The notes under the pieces were generated by a model. It ran no database searches. It had not been told where the DNA came from and worked only from the letters and a program-made list of their open reading frames with translations. Shown here in pieces: positions 14,927 through 23,455 of a stretch of 64,000 bases of DNA (positions are counted from its first letter, which is position 1; the number at the start of each line of letters is the position of its first letter). This DNA is from Solirubrobacteraceae bacterium (GTDB lineage: Bacteria > Actinomycetota > Thermoleophilia > Solirubrobacterales > Solirubrobacteraceae), in contig JADGPK010000010.1 of assembly GCA_017882445.1 (NCBI GenBank), positions 1 to 64,000 on the forward strand, written 5' to 3'. The position numbers were made by a program, and so were the translations under genes.

Positions 14927-16711
14927 GTGATCGAGCGCAGCCAGGCTCTCGCGGCTCTGTCTGAGGACGAGTTCGACGTCGTCGTCGTCGGAGGCGGCAT
15001 CACCGGCGCGGGCGTCGCCCTCGACGCGGCGTCCCGCGGCTACAGCGTCGCGCTGCTAGAGCGCGCCGACTTCGCCTCGGGCACCTCGAGCCGTTCGAGC
15101 AAGCTGGTCCACGGCGGTCTGCGCTACCTGCAGAACTTCGACCTCGGCCTCGTTCGCGAGGCGCTCCTGGAGCGTCAGCTGATGGTGGCGCTCGCGCCCC
15201 ATCTCGTCCACCCGCTGCCGCTGGTAGTGCCGGCATTCGACGGCGCCCATCCGGACCGTCTGGTCGGCGTCGGGCTGAACCTCTACGACGTCATGTCGGT
15301 CGACCGGGGCCGCCGGCGCGCCAGGCGGGGCCGGCGGGCTCGCGCCGAGCGCTCCCAGAGCCCGGCGGTCGAGGAGACCGACTCCTGGAGCCCGGAGCGC
15401 CACCGCGTGATCACCGGAGAGGAGGTCCTCGAGCTCCTGCCCGCGCTCGCCTCGCGTGAGCCGACGAGCGGCTACCTCTTCTATGACTGCCAGACCGACG
15501 ACGTGCGCCTGGTGCTGACGGTGCTCGGCGAGGCGGAGCGCTTCGGCGCCGTGTGCGCCAACCGCGTCGGCGTCACCGGGCTGCTCGAGCGTGACGGCAA
15601 CGCCGAAGGGGTCCAGGCCATCGACGAGGAGAGCGGCGCGCGGTTCGAGGTCCACGCGGCGAACGTCGTCAACGCGACGGGCGTGTGGGCCGACGAGCTG
15701 CGCCCGCAGGAGCTCCACGAGGAGGCCGAGCTGCCGCGCATCCGGCCCAGCCGCGGCACGCACGTCACGATCAGGAACGAGGATCTCCCGCTCGTCGGCG
15801 GTGCGATCGTCCCCGCCGCCGCCGGACGCTCGATCTTCGCTCTTCCCTGGCTCGGACACACGCTCGTCGGCACCACCGACAACGACTACGACGGCCCGCT
15901 CGATCACATCAGGCCGTCCAACGAGGACGTGGACTACCTGCTGGAGGCGATCAACGGCTTCTTCGGCACCACGCTCGGGCCCGCCGAGCTGACGGGTGCC
16001 TTCGCGGGCGTGCGCCCCCTCATCTCGACCGGAGACCCGAAGAAGTCGGTGGACATCTCCCGCAAGGCCGAGCTCTATGAGACCTCCTCCGGGATGATCA
16101 CGATCACCGGCGGCAAGCTCACGACCTGGCGGCGCATGGCGAAGATGACCGTCGATCGGATGGTCGAGCGCGACGCCCGCGACGCTCCTTGTCGGACGCA
16201 CGAAATCCCCCTCGGCCAGGCGATCGCCGTAGAGGAGCTCCCGCGCGTCGAGGGCGTTCCCGATGAGTCCTACCAGGCGCTCGCCTCCCGTTATGGCCAT
16301 GCCGCCCACGACGTGCTCGCGCTTGTGAGCGAGCGCTCAGAGCTCGCCCGGCCGATCGTGCCGGGCCTGCCGGACCTGCTAGCCGAGGTGGCGCTTGCCG
16401 CCCGCCACGAGCAGGCGCGGAGCATCGGCGACGTGCTCCTGAGGCGCACCCGGCTCGGCCTGCTGGCGGCGCGCGAGCTCACCGGGAATGCGCCCGGCGA
16501 CGGGCAGCCAGCGGGGCGCCGTCCCGTCGAGTGGGTGGGGGGCATACTCGCTTCAGAGCTCGGCTGGAGCGGCGAGCGCCTGACCCTCGAGCTCGCGCGC
16601 TTCGCCGAAGAGGCCCTCGCGGAGGGGATCGTCGCCGAGGTCGAGCGCCCCGCGAGCGTCGCCGCCGCGGACGCTCCGCCCTCGCCTCCGGCGCCCATGC
16701 CGATGCCGTGA
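14927..16711 (+). CDS. glpD: FAD-dependent glycerol-3-phosphate dehydrogenase
   Basis: The 594-residue protein starts with VVVVGGGITGAGVALDAASRGYSVALLERADFASGTSSRSSKL, the FAD-binding motif and the family-specific segment of GlpD/GlpA. A later block, GITITGGKLTTWRRMAKM-like (TITGGKLTTWRRMA), is also diagnostic. It oxidises sn-glycerol 3-phosphate to dihydroxyacetone phosphate at the membrane and passes electrons to quinone. A basic insertion (RGRRRARRGRRARAERSQSP, about residues 126-145) is unusual. The C-terminal ~130 residues form the helical domain, followed by a Pro-rich tail. The GTG is 6 nt after GAGACT, suggesting a leaderless start. No glpK or glpF is nearby. Confidence 0.95.
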   Translation: MIERSQALAALSEDEFDVVVVGGGITGAGVALDAASRGYSVALLERADFASGTSSRSSKLVHGGLRYLQNFDLGLVREALLERQLMVALAPHLVHPLPLVVPAFDGAHPDRLVGVGLNLYDVMSVDRGRRRARRGRRARAERSQSPAVEETDSWSPERHRVITGEEVLELLPALASREPTSGYLFYDCQTDDVRLVLTVLGEAERFGAVCANRVGVTGLLERDGNAEGVQAIDEESGARFEVHAANVVNATGVWADELRPQELHEEAELPRIRPSRGTHVTIRNEDLPLVGGAIVPAAAGRSIFALPWLGHTLVGTTDNDYDGPLDHIRPSNEDVDYLLEAINGFFGTTLGPAELTGAFAGVRPLISTGDPKKSVDISRKAELYETSSGMITITGGKLTTWRRMAKMTVDRMVERDARDAPCRTHEIPLGQAIAVEELPRVEGVPDESYQALASRYGHAAHDVLALVSERSELARPIVPGLPDLLAEVALAARHEQARSIGDVLLRRTRLGLLAARELTGNAPGDGQPAGRRPVEWVGGILASELGWSGERLTLELARFAEEALAEGIVAEVERPASVAAADAPPSPPAPMPMP

Positions 16712-17682
16712 ACGCTCCCGTCCGCAACCTACGCGCCGTCGAGCTGACGATCGAGCTCGGCGCACGCCCGCTGTTGATGGGCATCGTCAACGCCTCGCCG
16801 GACTCCTTCAGCGACGGCGGGCTTCACGCGGGCCTCGATGCACAGCTGAAGCTGTCCGCCGATCTACTCGACGCGGGAGCGGACATCCTGGACATAGGCG
16901 GCGAGTCAGCCTCAACCGGGCGCCCGCCGGTCGAGGTCGAGCAGGAGATCGAGCGGGTCGTGCCGCTCGTCGAACGCGTGACGCGCGAGCTCGGCGCGAT
17001 CGTGTCGGTCGACACCTACAAGCCACCCGTCGCCCGCGCCGCGATCGCCGCGGGCGCGAAGATCGTCAACGACGTAAGCGGCCTGCGCGACCCGGGCCTG
17101 GCCGAGGTGTGCGCGGCGTCCGGCGCCGCGCTGGTCATCATGCACACCCGCGCCGCGCCGCGCGAGCGCCTCCAGGACCCGGATCTCTACGGTGACATCA
17201 CCGGCGAGGTGCTCGCCTTCCTGCGTGAGCGCGTTGCGGCGGTGGTCGCCTGTGGTGTGCACCCCGAGCAGTTGATCCTCGATCCCGGACCGGATTTCGC
17301 CAAGACGCCCGCCCAGACGATCCGGCTGCTCGCGGAGATCTCGCGGCTGCACGAGCTGGAAAGGCCGTTGCTGATGGCCATATCGCGCAAGGACTTCATC
17401 GGGGCGCTGACAGGACGCGCACCCCGCGAGCGCCTCGCCGGAACGCTGGCCGCGCTGGCCCACGGCGTGCAGCAGGGGGCGCACATCTTCCGCGTGCACG
17501 ACGTGGCCGCCTCGTCTGACTTCCTCGCGGTGCGCGCGGCGCTCGCCGGCGACTCCGAGCCGAGCAGGGATCTGGCTCTGGGCGAGGAAATCCGTTACGA
17601 GCGGCTGCTCGCCGAGGAGCGCCCCGCAGCCAAGCGGCACACGGGCGTGGGGGCGGGCTCGCCGGACGAGACGCTACGCTGA
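16708..17682 (+). CDS. folP: Dihydropteroate synthase
   Basis: The GTG at 16708 overlaps the glpD stop and gives 324 residues. The start region LLMGIVNASPDSFSDGG and the block ADILDIGGESASTGRPPV are the two DHPS signatures; VSVDTYKPPVARAAIAAGAKIVNDVSG and the late ISRKDFIGAL complete the barrel. It condenses 6-hydroxymethyl-dihydropterin diphosphate with p-aminobenzoate in folate synthesis. The C-terminal ~45 residues past the barrel are an extension rich in Glu, Arg and Ala, of unknown role. No other folate genes are adjacent, so it is a scattered member of the pathway. Confidence 0.95.
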   Translation: MNAPVRNLRAVELTIELGARPLLMGIVNASPDSFSDGGLHAGLDAQLKLSADLLDAGADILDIGGESASTGRPPVEVEQEIERVVPLVERVTRELGAIVSVDTYKPPVARAAIAAGAKIVNDVSGLRDPGLAEVCAASGAALVIMHTRAAPRERLQDPDLYGDITGEVLAFLRERVAAVVACGVHPEQLILDPGPDFAKTPAQTIRLLAEISRLHELERPLLMAISRKDFIGALTGRAPRERLAGTLAALAHGVQQGAHIFRVHDVAASSDFLAVRAALAGDSEPSRDLALGEEIRYERLLAEERPAAKRHTGVGAGSPDETLR

Positions 17683-17760
17683 AGGTCATTCACGGGTGCC
17701 CGCCGCTGTCCAACGCGACGGGACTCCAACCGCCCCTCCACCAAGAAAGAAGGAACATCC

Positions 17761-19146
17761 ATGGCCGTACTCGAGCGCTCCGAGCTGGAGGCAAGTCCTC
17801 TGGCCGACCTCCACGCGATCGCCAACCAGATCGGTCTAGACGGGTTCAGGCGGCTGCGAAAGGCCGACCTGATCAACGCGATCCTCGGCGAGCCGGCGGG
17901 CTCGGAGGACTCCGACGAGCGTTCCGAGGACTCGCTCGGCGACTCCGAGGACGACGAGGAGGGGCGCCCCGCTCGCCCCCGCAGGCGCCGTTCCTCGCGC
18001 TCGCGCCGCTCGAGCTCCGCCGCGCTGGGCGACTCCGAGGAGAGCTCCGAGAGCGACGAGAGCTCTGAGAGCGACGAGGGCTCCGAGAGCGAGAGCTCCG
18101 AGCGCGCAGCGCCCTCACGCGCCCGGAGCGGTGCCCGCCGCGCAAGGGGCAGGAGCACCCGCGGCGGCGCCGCGGCGGCGGATGCCTCAGCTGCGAGCGT
18201 CGAGCGGGCTGAGCCGGCGGACGCTCTCGAGGCCCCTGGTCGTATCGCGGAGGGCGTTGTCGAGGTGCTGGGCAACGGCTCGGCCTTCCTGCGCGTCGAC
18301 CCGCCTGAGCCCTCTGACGAGGACGTCTACATCTCCGCCGCTCAGGTTCGCCGCTGCGAGCTCGTCTCCGGCGATCGCGTGACCGGCCCGGTGCGCACGC
18401 CCCGCCGCTCGGAGCGCTACTCCTCGCTGGTGCGGATCGACATGATCAACGGTGCGTCGGCGGACACGGTCGCCGACGGCGTGCGCTATGAGGATCTCCC
18501 GGTGGCGTGGCCGAGCGAGCGGCTGGCGCTGGGCTCCAAGGACCCGACGCTGGAGGCGATCGAGTGGCTCACCCCGCTCGGTCGGGGCTCGCGCGCGGTG
18601 ATCGTGGGAGCTCGTCACGCCGGCAAGACCGAGACGCTGCGGCGGCTGCTCGACGCTCTCAGCGGACGTGATGACCTGGAGGTCAGCGTGGTGCTCGCGG
18701 GGGCGAGGCCCGAGGAGATCCAGGAATGGCAGGACGGCGCCGTCCCGCCCGTCGTCGCCGTCAGCTTCGCTGCCTCGGCCGACTCGCAGGGCCAAGCGGT
18801 CGAGCGCGCGATCGACGCGGCCAGGCGCGTGGCCGCGCGCGGAGCTCACGCGCTCGTCCTGATCGACAGCCTCGACGGTCTGAACCCGCACACAGCCCGC
18901 AAGGCGCTCGCCGGCGCCCGCTGCCTGCGCGGCGGCGGCTCGCTCACGGTGATCGCCACCGCCGCGCGCCCGTTCGGCGGCGAGACGACCGTGATCGCGC
19001 TCGACGCCACATTGACGTCGACCGGCCGCCAGCCGATCCTCGACCTCACGAACAGCGCCACGCTCAAGCTCGAGCTGCTGGTCGGCGAGGACGGCGCCGA
19101 GGCGGTCACCAAGGCACGCGCGGCGGCGGTCGAGGCGGCCGGCTAG
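17761..19146 (+). CDS. Rho-like protein lacking key catalytic elements of transcription terminator Rho
   Basis: The 461-residue protein keeps the Rho layout: an N-terminal Rho_N-like helical domain (ASPLADLHAIANQIGLDGFRRLRKADLINAIL), a low-complexity Ser/Glu/Arg insert (about 45-150), an OB-fold RNA-binding region (GVVEVLGNGSAFLRV, then DVYISAAQVRRCELVSGD) and a RecA-like core. In the core the P-loop is VGARHAGKT and Walker B is LVLIDS. Against E. coli Rho, the DERPEE motif with catalytic Glu211 reads AGARPEE, the Q-loop is shortened, the R-loop segment is missing, the Arg-finger position (SGTRKEE) reads SATLKLE, and the protein ends early. It could still bind nucleotide and RNA but may be a non-translocating or regulatory paralogue. 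A good ribosome site (AAGGAAC) precedes the ATG. Whether a normal rho exists elsewhere cannot be seen. Confidence 0.82.
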   Translation: MAVLERSELEASPLADLHAIANQIGLDGFRRLRKADLINAILGEPAGSEDSDERSEDSLGDSEDDEEGRPARPRRRRSSRSRRSSSAALGDSEESSESDESSESDEGSESESSERAAPSRARSGARRARGRSTRGGAAAADASAASVERAEPADALEAPGRIAEGVVEVLGNGSAFLRVDPPEPSDEDVYISAAQVRRCELVSGDRVTGPVRTPRRSERYSSLVRIDMINGASADTVADGVRYEDLPVAWPSERLALGSKDPTLEAIEWLTPLGRGSRAVIVGARHAGKTETLRRLLDALSGRDDLEVSVVLAGARPEEIQEWQDGAVPPVVAVSFAASADSQGQAVERAIDAARRVAARGAHALVLIDSLDGLNPHTARKALAGARCLRGGGSLTVIATAARPFGGETTVIALDATLTSTGRQPILDLTNSATLKLELLVGEDGAEAVTKARAAAVEAAG

Positions 19147-19171
19147 AACAAGCCGGGCGGGGTCGCGAGGG

Positions 19172-19648
19172 TCAGCGGCGGTAGGCGACCCGGCCCCAGG
19201 AGGGCTCGGGGGCGAGTTCTATCGGTTCGCCGCTGCCCGTCGATCCGGGATCGGCGGGCTGCACGTAGGCGAAGGTGGCGGTCTCTTCGTCGAAGGTGAC
19301 GTCGAGCTCGCCCTCCTTGACGCGCTGGTCCAGCCACGCTCCGCGGAAGACCAGACGGCGAAGCCAGTGCACGAGCGAGCGCTCCGCGGGGCCGACGAGC
19401 TCAGGCCAGCAGTCGTTGACGTGCTCGCCCAGGTCTGAGGCGGGCTCGGAGATCTCGCCGTTGACGGCGAGGTTGACCAGGTCTTCGAGCTCCTCGGAGC
19501 CGAGACGCGCGCCGACGAACCCGAGCTTGAGGGCCGCCTGCTCGCAGCGCTCGGAGAAGTCGGTCTCGTTGAACGTGAAGCGCAGCTCGCCGTATTCCAG
19601 GACGAAGTGCTCTCCCGAGTCGTAGTTTTCGCGTCGCGCTGTTTCCAT
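19172..19648 (-). CDS. Hypothetical protein, 158 aa
   Basis: I do not recognise this family. It is an acidic, soluble protein with alternating beta-like and helical stretches (HFVLEYGELRFTFNETDFSERCEQAALKLGFVG) and no signal peptide or membrane segment. It is convergent with the Rho-like gene, with 25 nt between stops, and divergent from the APC permease gene. A -10-like TATGAT on the minus strand (19692-19687) overlaps a plus-strand TACGAT, so the divergent promoters may share a region. The GC-rich codon use is normal for the window, which supports a real gene. Confidence 0.6.
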   Translation of the reverse strand: METARRENYDSGEHFVLEYGELRFTFNETDFSERCEQAALKLGFVGARLGSEELEDLVNLAVNGEISEPASDLGEHVNDCWPELVGPAERSLVHWLRRLVFRGAWLDQRVKEGELDVTFDEETATFAYVQPADPGSTGSGEPIELAPEPSWGRVAYRR

Positions 19649-19768
19649 GACGTATGCCGAATCGTTGCGGACTCCGGGTCGTCGGGATCATACGATGCGT
19701 TCCTGCTTTTGCGGCTGCGGTGCATGGGATTTTGCACGGCGGGCGGGCATCGATAGCCTCCACGGCCG

Positions 19769-21661
19769 ATGGCACGCCTCTCAGAGCATGGACTGCGCCG
19801 ATCCGTCGGCGTGTCCGGCCTGTTCGCGACCGCCTACGGCAACGTCGGCTCCTCGATCTACTACGCGCTCGGGCTCGTGGCCGGGTACGCCCTCGGACTC
19901 ACGCCGGTGGTGTTCATGTTCGCGGGGGGCCTGTTCGTGCTCACCGCCAAGACGTATGCGGAGGGCGCCTCGATGCACCCCGAAGCGGGTGGGTCCTCGT
20001 CGTTCGCGCGCCACGCATTCAACGATGTGGTCTCGTTCTTCGCCGGCTGGGCGCTGAGCCTCGACTACATCATCACGATCGCGATCTCCGCGTTCTTCGT
20101 CCCGCACTACCTCGGCGCTTTCTTCCCCAGCCTCACGCACAACCCCGGCGACATCATCGGGGGCCTGATCACGATCGTCCTGCTGGCCGCGCTCAACATC
20201 CGCGGGCTCGGCGAGTCGGCCAGGCTCAACCTGTTCCTCGCGGTCGCCGATCTGTGCACCCAGGTGCTGCTCGTCGGCCTCGGCTTCGTGCTCGTGCTCA
20301 ACCCGTCGCTGCTGCTCAACCAGGTGCACCTCGGGGTTGCCCCGACCTGGACGCGGCTGATCTTCGCGCTGTCGGTCGCGATGGTCGCCTACACCGGGAT
20401 CGAGACCGTCTCCAACATGGCCGAGGAGGCCAGGGACCCCGGTCACGACATCCCCAAGGCGGTCAACATGGTCCTCATCGCGGTACTCGGGGTCTATGCC
20501 GGGATCTCGGTCGTCGCCCTGTCGGCATTGCCCGTCGTGCAACACGGACACCAGTACGTCACCCAGCTCGGCACAACGTTCGAAAACGACCCGGTGCTCG
20601 GCATCGTCTCGCGTCTGGGGCTGCACGGGACGCTCCTGGAGGTGGCCAAAGACTACGTCGGCATTCTCGCCGCCACGATCCTGTTCATCGCCACCAACGC
20701 GGGTCTGATCGGGATATCGCGCCTGTCGTGGTCGCTGTCCGAGCACCGCCAGCTGCCGAGCATCTTCTCGCGCCTGCACCCGACCTTCCGCACCCCTTGG
20801 TTCACGATCGTGTTCTTCTCGATCCTCGCAGGGCTGCTCATCATCCCCGGCGAAACCACGCTGCTCGGCAACCTGTACTCGTTCGGGGCGATGCTGTCGT
20901 TCACGACCGCGCACGTCTCGGTGATCGCGCTGCGCATCAAGGACCCCGACCGCGAGCGCCCGTATCGGATGCCCTGGAACGTGCGGATCCGCGGCTATTC
21001 GATTCCCATGACGGCCGTGCTCGGAGCGATCGGCACGTTCGCGGCGTGGTGCGCGGTCGTCGCTCTGCACCACGAGGCCCGTACGATCGGCATCCCCTGG
21101 ATGCTCCTCGGGATGGCCGGCTACTTCTACTACCGCAAGCGACAGGGCCTGGACCCGCGCGAGCATCACAAGATTCCCCACCCGGAGCGGCCCCCGGACT
21201 TCGAGGAGCTCGAGTACCGCACAGCGCTGGTGCCGATCTTCGGCAACGACGTCAGCGCCACGGCGCTCAGCAGCGCGGCCAAGCTGATCGGCGAGGAAGG
21301 CGTGGTGTATGCGATGTACGTGCTGCCGGTGCCGAGCCAGCTCTCGCTGGAGTCGGGCCTGGAGGAAGAGGAGGCGCACGGCCGCTCGGTGCTCGAGAGC
21401 GCCCGCATCCAGGCCAGGCGCGCCGGGATCAAGATCCACACGGGTCTGATCCGGACCCGCAACCCGGGGGCTGCGCTCGTCGAGGAAGCCGAACGCGTGG
21501 GCTCGGATGTCATCTACTGGTCTACGCTCCACGCTCCAGCGGGCGAGCAGCGGATCGGCCCGACCGCGACCTACCTGTTGAGCAAGCGTCCCTGCAGGAT
21601 CATCATCGAGACCGAGAATCGCCCGGCGTCGCCGACCGAGCGCGTTCCGGCGCCCGTCTGA
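19769..21661 (+). CDS. APC-family amino acid permease with C-terminal universal stress domain
   Basis: The 630-residue protein has about 12 hydrophobic helices in the first ~470 residues, with the APC start GLFATAYGNVGSSIYYALG and the family-typical TYAEGASMHPEAGGSSSFARHAFND and YTGIETVSNMAEEARDP. The C-terminal ~150 residues are cytoplasmic and resemble a UspA-type nucleotide-binding domain (TALVPIFGNDVSATALSSAAKLIGE and later VGSDVIYWST). APC members move amino acids or polyamines with protons or by exchange. The same two-domain layout occurs in a second gene at 62125. The substrate cannot be told. Confidence 0.88.
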   Translation: MARLSEHGLRRSVGVSGLFATAYGNVGSSIYYALGLVAGYALGLTPVVFMFAGGLFVLTAKTYAEGASMHPEAGGSSSFARHAFNDVVSFFAGWALSLDYIITIAISAFFVPHYLGAFFPSLTHNPGDIIGGLITIVLLAALNIRGLGESARLNLFLAVADLCTQVLLVGLGFVLVLNPSLLLNQVHLGVAPTWTRLIFALSVAMVAYTGIETVSNMAEEARDPGHDIPKAVNMVLIAVLGVYAGISVVALSALPVVQHGHQYVTQLGTTFENDPVLGIVSRLGLHGTLLEVAKDYVGILAATILFIATNAGLIGISRLSWSLSEHRQLPSIFSRLHPTFRTPWFTIVFFSILAGLLIIPGETTLLGNLYSFGAMLSFTTAHVSVIALRIKDPDRERPYRMPWNVRIRGYSIPMTAVLGAIGTFAAWCAVVALHHEARTIGIPWMLLGMAGYFYYRKRQGLDPREHHKIPHPERPPDFEELEYRTALVPIFGNDVSATALSSAAKLIGEEGVVYAMYVLPVPSQLSLESGLEEEEAHGRSVLESARIQARRAGIKIHTGLIRTRNPGAALVEEAERVGSDVIYWSTLHAPAGEQRIGPTATYLLSKRPCRIIIETENRPASPTERVPAPV

Positions 21662-21716
21662 GGGAGCTCCGCGTCGGCGGCAGGCGCGGCGGCGTGGGAG
21701 CTGCGAGCGCCTGGCC

Positions 21717-22286
21717 TCAGAAGTGTCCGGTCAGGCCGACCGCGGAGATCCGGCGGTCGTCATCGGGCGCCGGGCGGAGAATCAGGATCTCGCCCGGGGC
21801 GCGCTCGAGCAGCCAGCGCAGGTCCTCGTAGCTGAGGCCCGCGTGCGGGTCTTCGTCGGCCGAGACGATGATGCGGTCGAAGTGCTCCGCGTCCAGCAGC
21901 CTGTGCAGCGCGTCGCGCGCCGACCGGCCGCGCCCGATGCGCGACTCGACCGGGACGCCCTGGGAGGCGACGCGCTGCTCGACCGCCTCGAGCAGTGGCA
22001 TCCCGGTGGCGCACTGGACGGGCAGGGGCGTGTCGAGTGGCAGGGTCATCGGCACGCGCGCCAGAAAGGCGGGCATGATGATCGCGTTCTCAGCCTTGGC
22101 AAGTCGCACGGCGGCCTCGAAGGAGCGCCTCGAGATCGCCTGACCGGTGAACGGCAGCAGGATCCGCCGCACGGGTCGCGGGCGGCTACGGGACGGGAGG
22201 CGCCCATGCGGGGGCAGCCAGTAGCCGGCCGCGATCCCGAGCAGGATGCCGCTCGCGGCGACGATCACGATCGTGTAGACGCTCAT
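21717..22286 (-). CDS. Membrane-anchored universal stress-like protein at end of Kdp operon
   Basis: The start at 22286 overlaps the kdpD stop (ATGA) and gives 189 residues; the longer track start would run into kdpD. One N-terminal membrane helix (TIVIVAASGILLGIAAGYWL) is followed by a Usp-like domain: RRILLPFTGQAISRRSFEAAVRLAKAENAII, then a GRGRSARDALHRLL loop and FDRIIVSADEDP. The final gene of the Kdp cluster, it may be an accessory sensor of potassium or nucleotide state; the function is inferred only from context. Confidence 0.7.
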   Translation of the reverse strand: MSVYTIVIVAASGILLGIAAGYWLPPHGRLPSRSRPRPVRRILLPFTGQAISRRSFEAAVRLAKAENAIIMPAFLARVPMTLPLDTPLPVQCATGMPLLEAVEQRVASQGVPVESRIGRGRSARDALHRLLDAEHFDRIIVSADEDPHAGLSYEDLRWLLERAPGEILILRPAPDDDRRISAVGLTGHF

Positions 22287-23455
22287 GGTTTCTCGCTGCC
22301 GTGACGCTGGGAGCGGTCGGCCACGATGCGCACGTCGACGCCCGGGAGCTGCTCCATCAGTCGCTGGGCGAGCGGCACGCGCAGGCGCGCGACGCCGCGC
22401 GCGGGGCGTGAGCGCCCGATCACGATGTAGGTGCTCCCGCGGCGTGAGGCCACCTCCGCGACCTTTGCCGTGACGTCGTCGGACTCCTCCACGAGCATCG
22501 TCGCGCCGAGCACCGAGGCGAGCTGCTGCAGGGCGGCGAGCGAGCGCTGATGATCGTCTGAGAGCGTCTGCCCCGGCCCGCGTACCCACAGCAGGTCGAG
22601 GTCGGCACCGAGGCGCTGGGCTGAGCGCCAGGCGCGCCGCACGAGGCGCTGCGCGCCCGGATAGGGCTCGACAAGCGCGAGCAGGCGCTCGCCCACGGCT
22701 CCCGCCGCGTCAGAGGCGAGGCTTTCCTCGCGCGAGCCGACGAGCTCGGTCGTCAGGCGCTTGGCGCCGATTTCCTCGGCGACCTGTCGCAGGGCGATCT
22801 CGCGCAGCGCGGCCAGGTTCTCGATGCGAAAGAAGTTGTTCAGGGCCGCGTCGATGCGCTCGAGCGGATACACGTTCCCGGCTCGCAGGCGGTCGAGCAG
22901 CGCCTCGGGTGTGATGTCGATCAGCACGACCTCGTCGGCCCGCCCGAGGATCGCGTCCGGGATCGTCTCGCGCACACGGATGCCGCTGAGCTCAGTGATG
23001 CGGTCGTTGAGTGACTCGAGGTGCTGGACGTTGAGCGTCGAGAGGACATCGATGCCGGCCGCGAGGATGTCCTCGACGTCTTCGTAGCGCTTGACGTGCT
23101 CGAGCCCGGGAGCGTTGGTGTGGGCGAGCTCATCCACCAGGCACAGCTCGGGAGCGCGGCGCAGGATCGCCTGCAGGTCCATCTCCTCGAGTTCCGCCTG
23201 CCGGTAGCTCACGCGCACGCGCGGAACCATCGGCAGGCCCTCGGCGAGCCTGGCGGTCGCCGGGCGGCCGTGGGTCTCGAGCAGCCCGATCACGACATCC
23301 CTGCCCGCCTCCTGTTCTGCGTGCCCCTCGAGCAGCATCCGGTAGGTCTTGCCGACTCCTGCGGCCATGCCGAGGAAGAGCCTCATGTGACCGCGGCGCC
23401 GGTCCGGCTGCGCCGAGGCGGCAGCAGGACTGTCGGGGTTGGCCGCGCTGCTCAT
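22283..23455 (-). CDS. KdpD N-terminal sensor protein without kinase domain
   Basis: The 390-residue protein matches the cytoplasmic N-terminal half of KdpD: Walker A-like [27 protein letters not shown], and the [19 protein letters not shown] stretch, followed by a Usp-like domain (about 250-390). There are no membrane helices, no DUF4118, no HisKA and no HATPase, which are found in a separate gene at 30115-31608. In E. coli this half modulates kinase/phosphatase balance in response to K+ and ATP, and in some species the Usp part binds c-di-AMP. It overlaps kdpB (ATGA) and the downstream usp gene (ATGA). It is complete at both ends, so this looks like a natural split rather than a truncation. 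Confidence 0.9.
   Translation of the reverse strand: MSSAANPDSPAAASAQPDRRRGHMRLFLGMAAGVGKTYRMLLEGHAEQEAGRDVVIGLLETHGRPATARLAEGLPMVPRVRVSYRQAELEEMDLQAILRRAPELCLVDELAHTNAPGLEHVKRYEDVEDILAAGIDVLSTLNVQHLESLNDRITELSGIRVRETIPDAILGRADEVVLIDITPEALLDRLRAGNVYPLERIDAALNNFFRIENLAALREIALRQVAEEIGAKRLTTELVGSREESLASDAAGAVGERLLALVEPYPGAQRLVRRAWRSAQRLGADLDLLWVRGPGQTLSDDHQRSLAALQQLASVLGATMLVEESDDVTAKVAEVASRRGSTYIVIGRSRPARGVARLRVPLAQRLMEQLPGVDVRIVADRSQRHGSEKP

Noticed and set aside
13099-15003. 634-residue minus-strand ORF opposite the transhydrogenase genes
   Set aside because: pntAB and pntB are clearly encoded on the plus strand; this frame is His/Asp-rich shadow.
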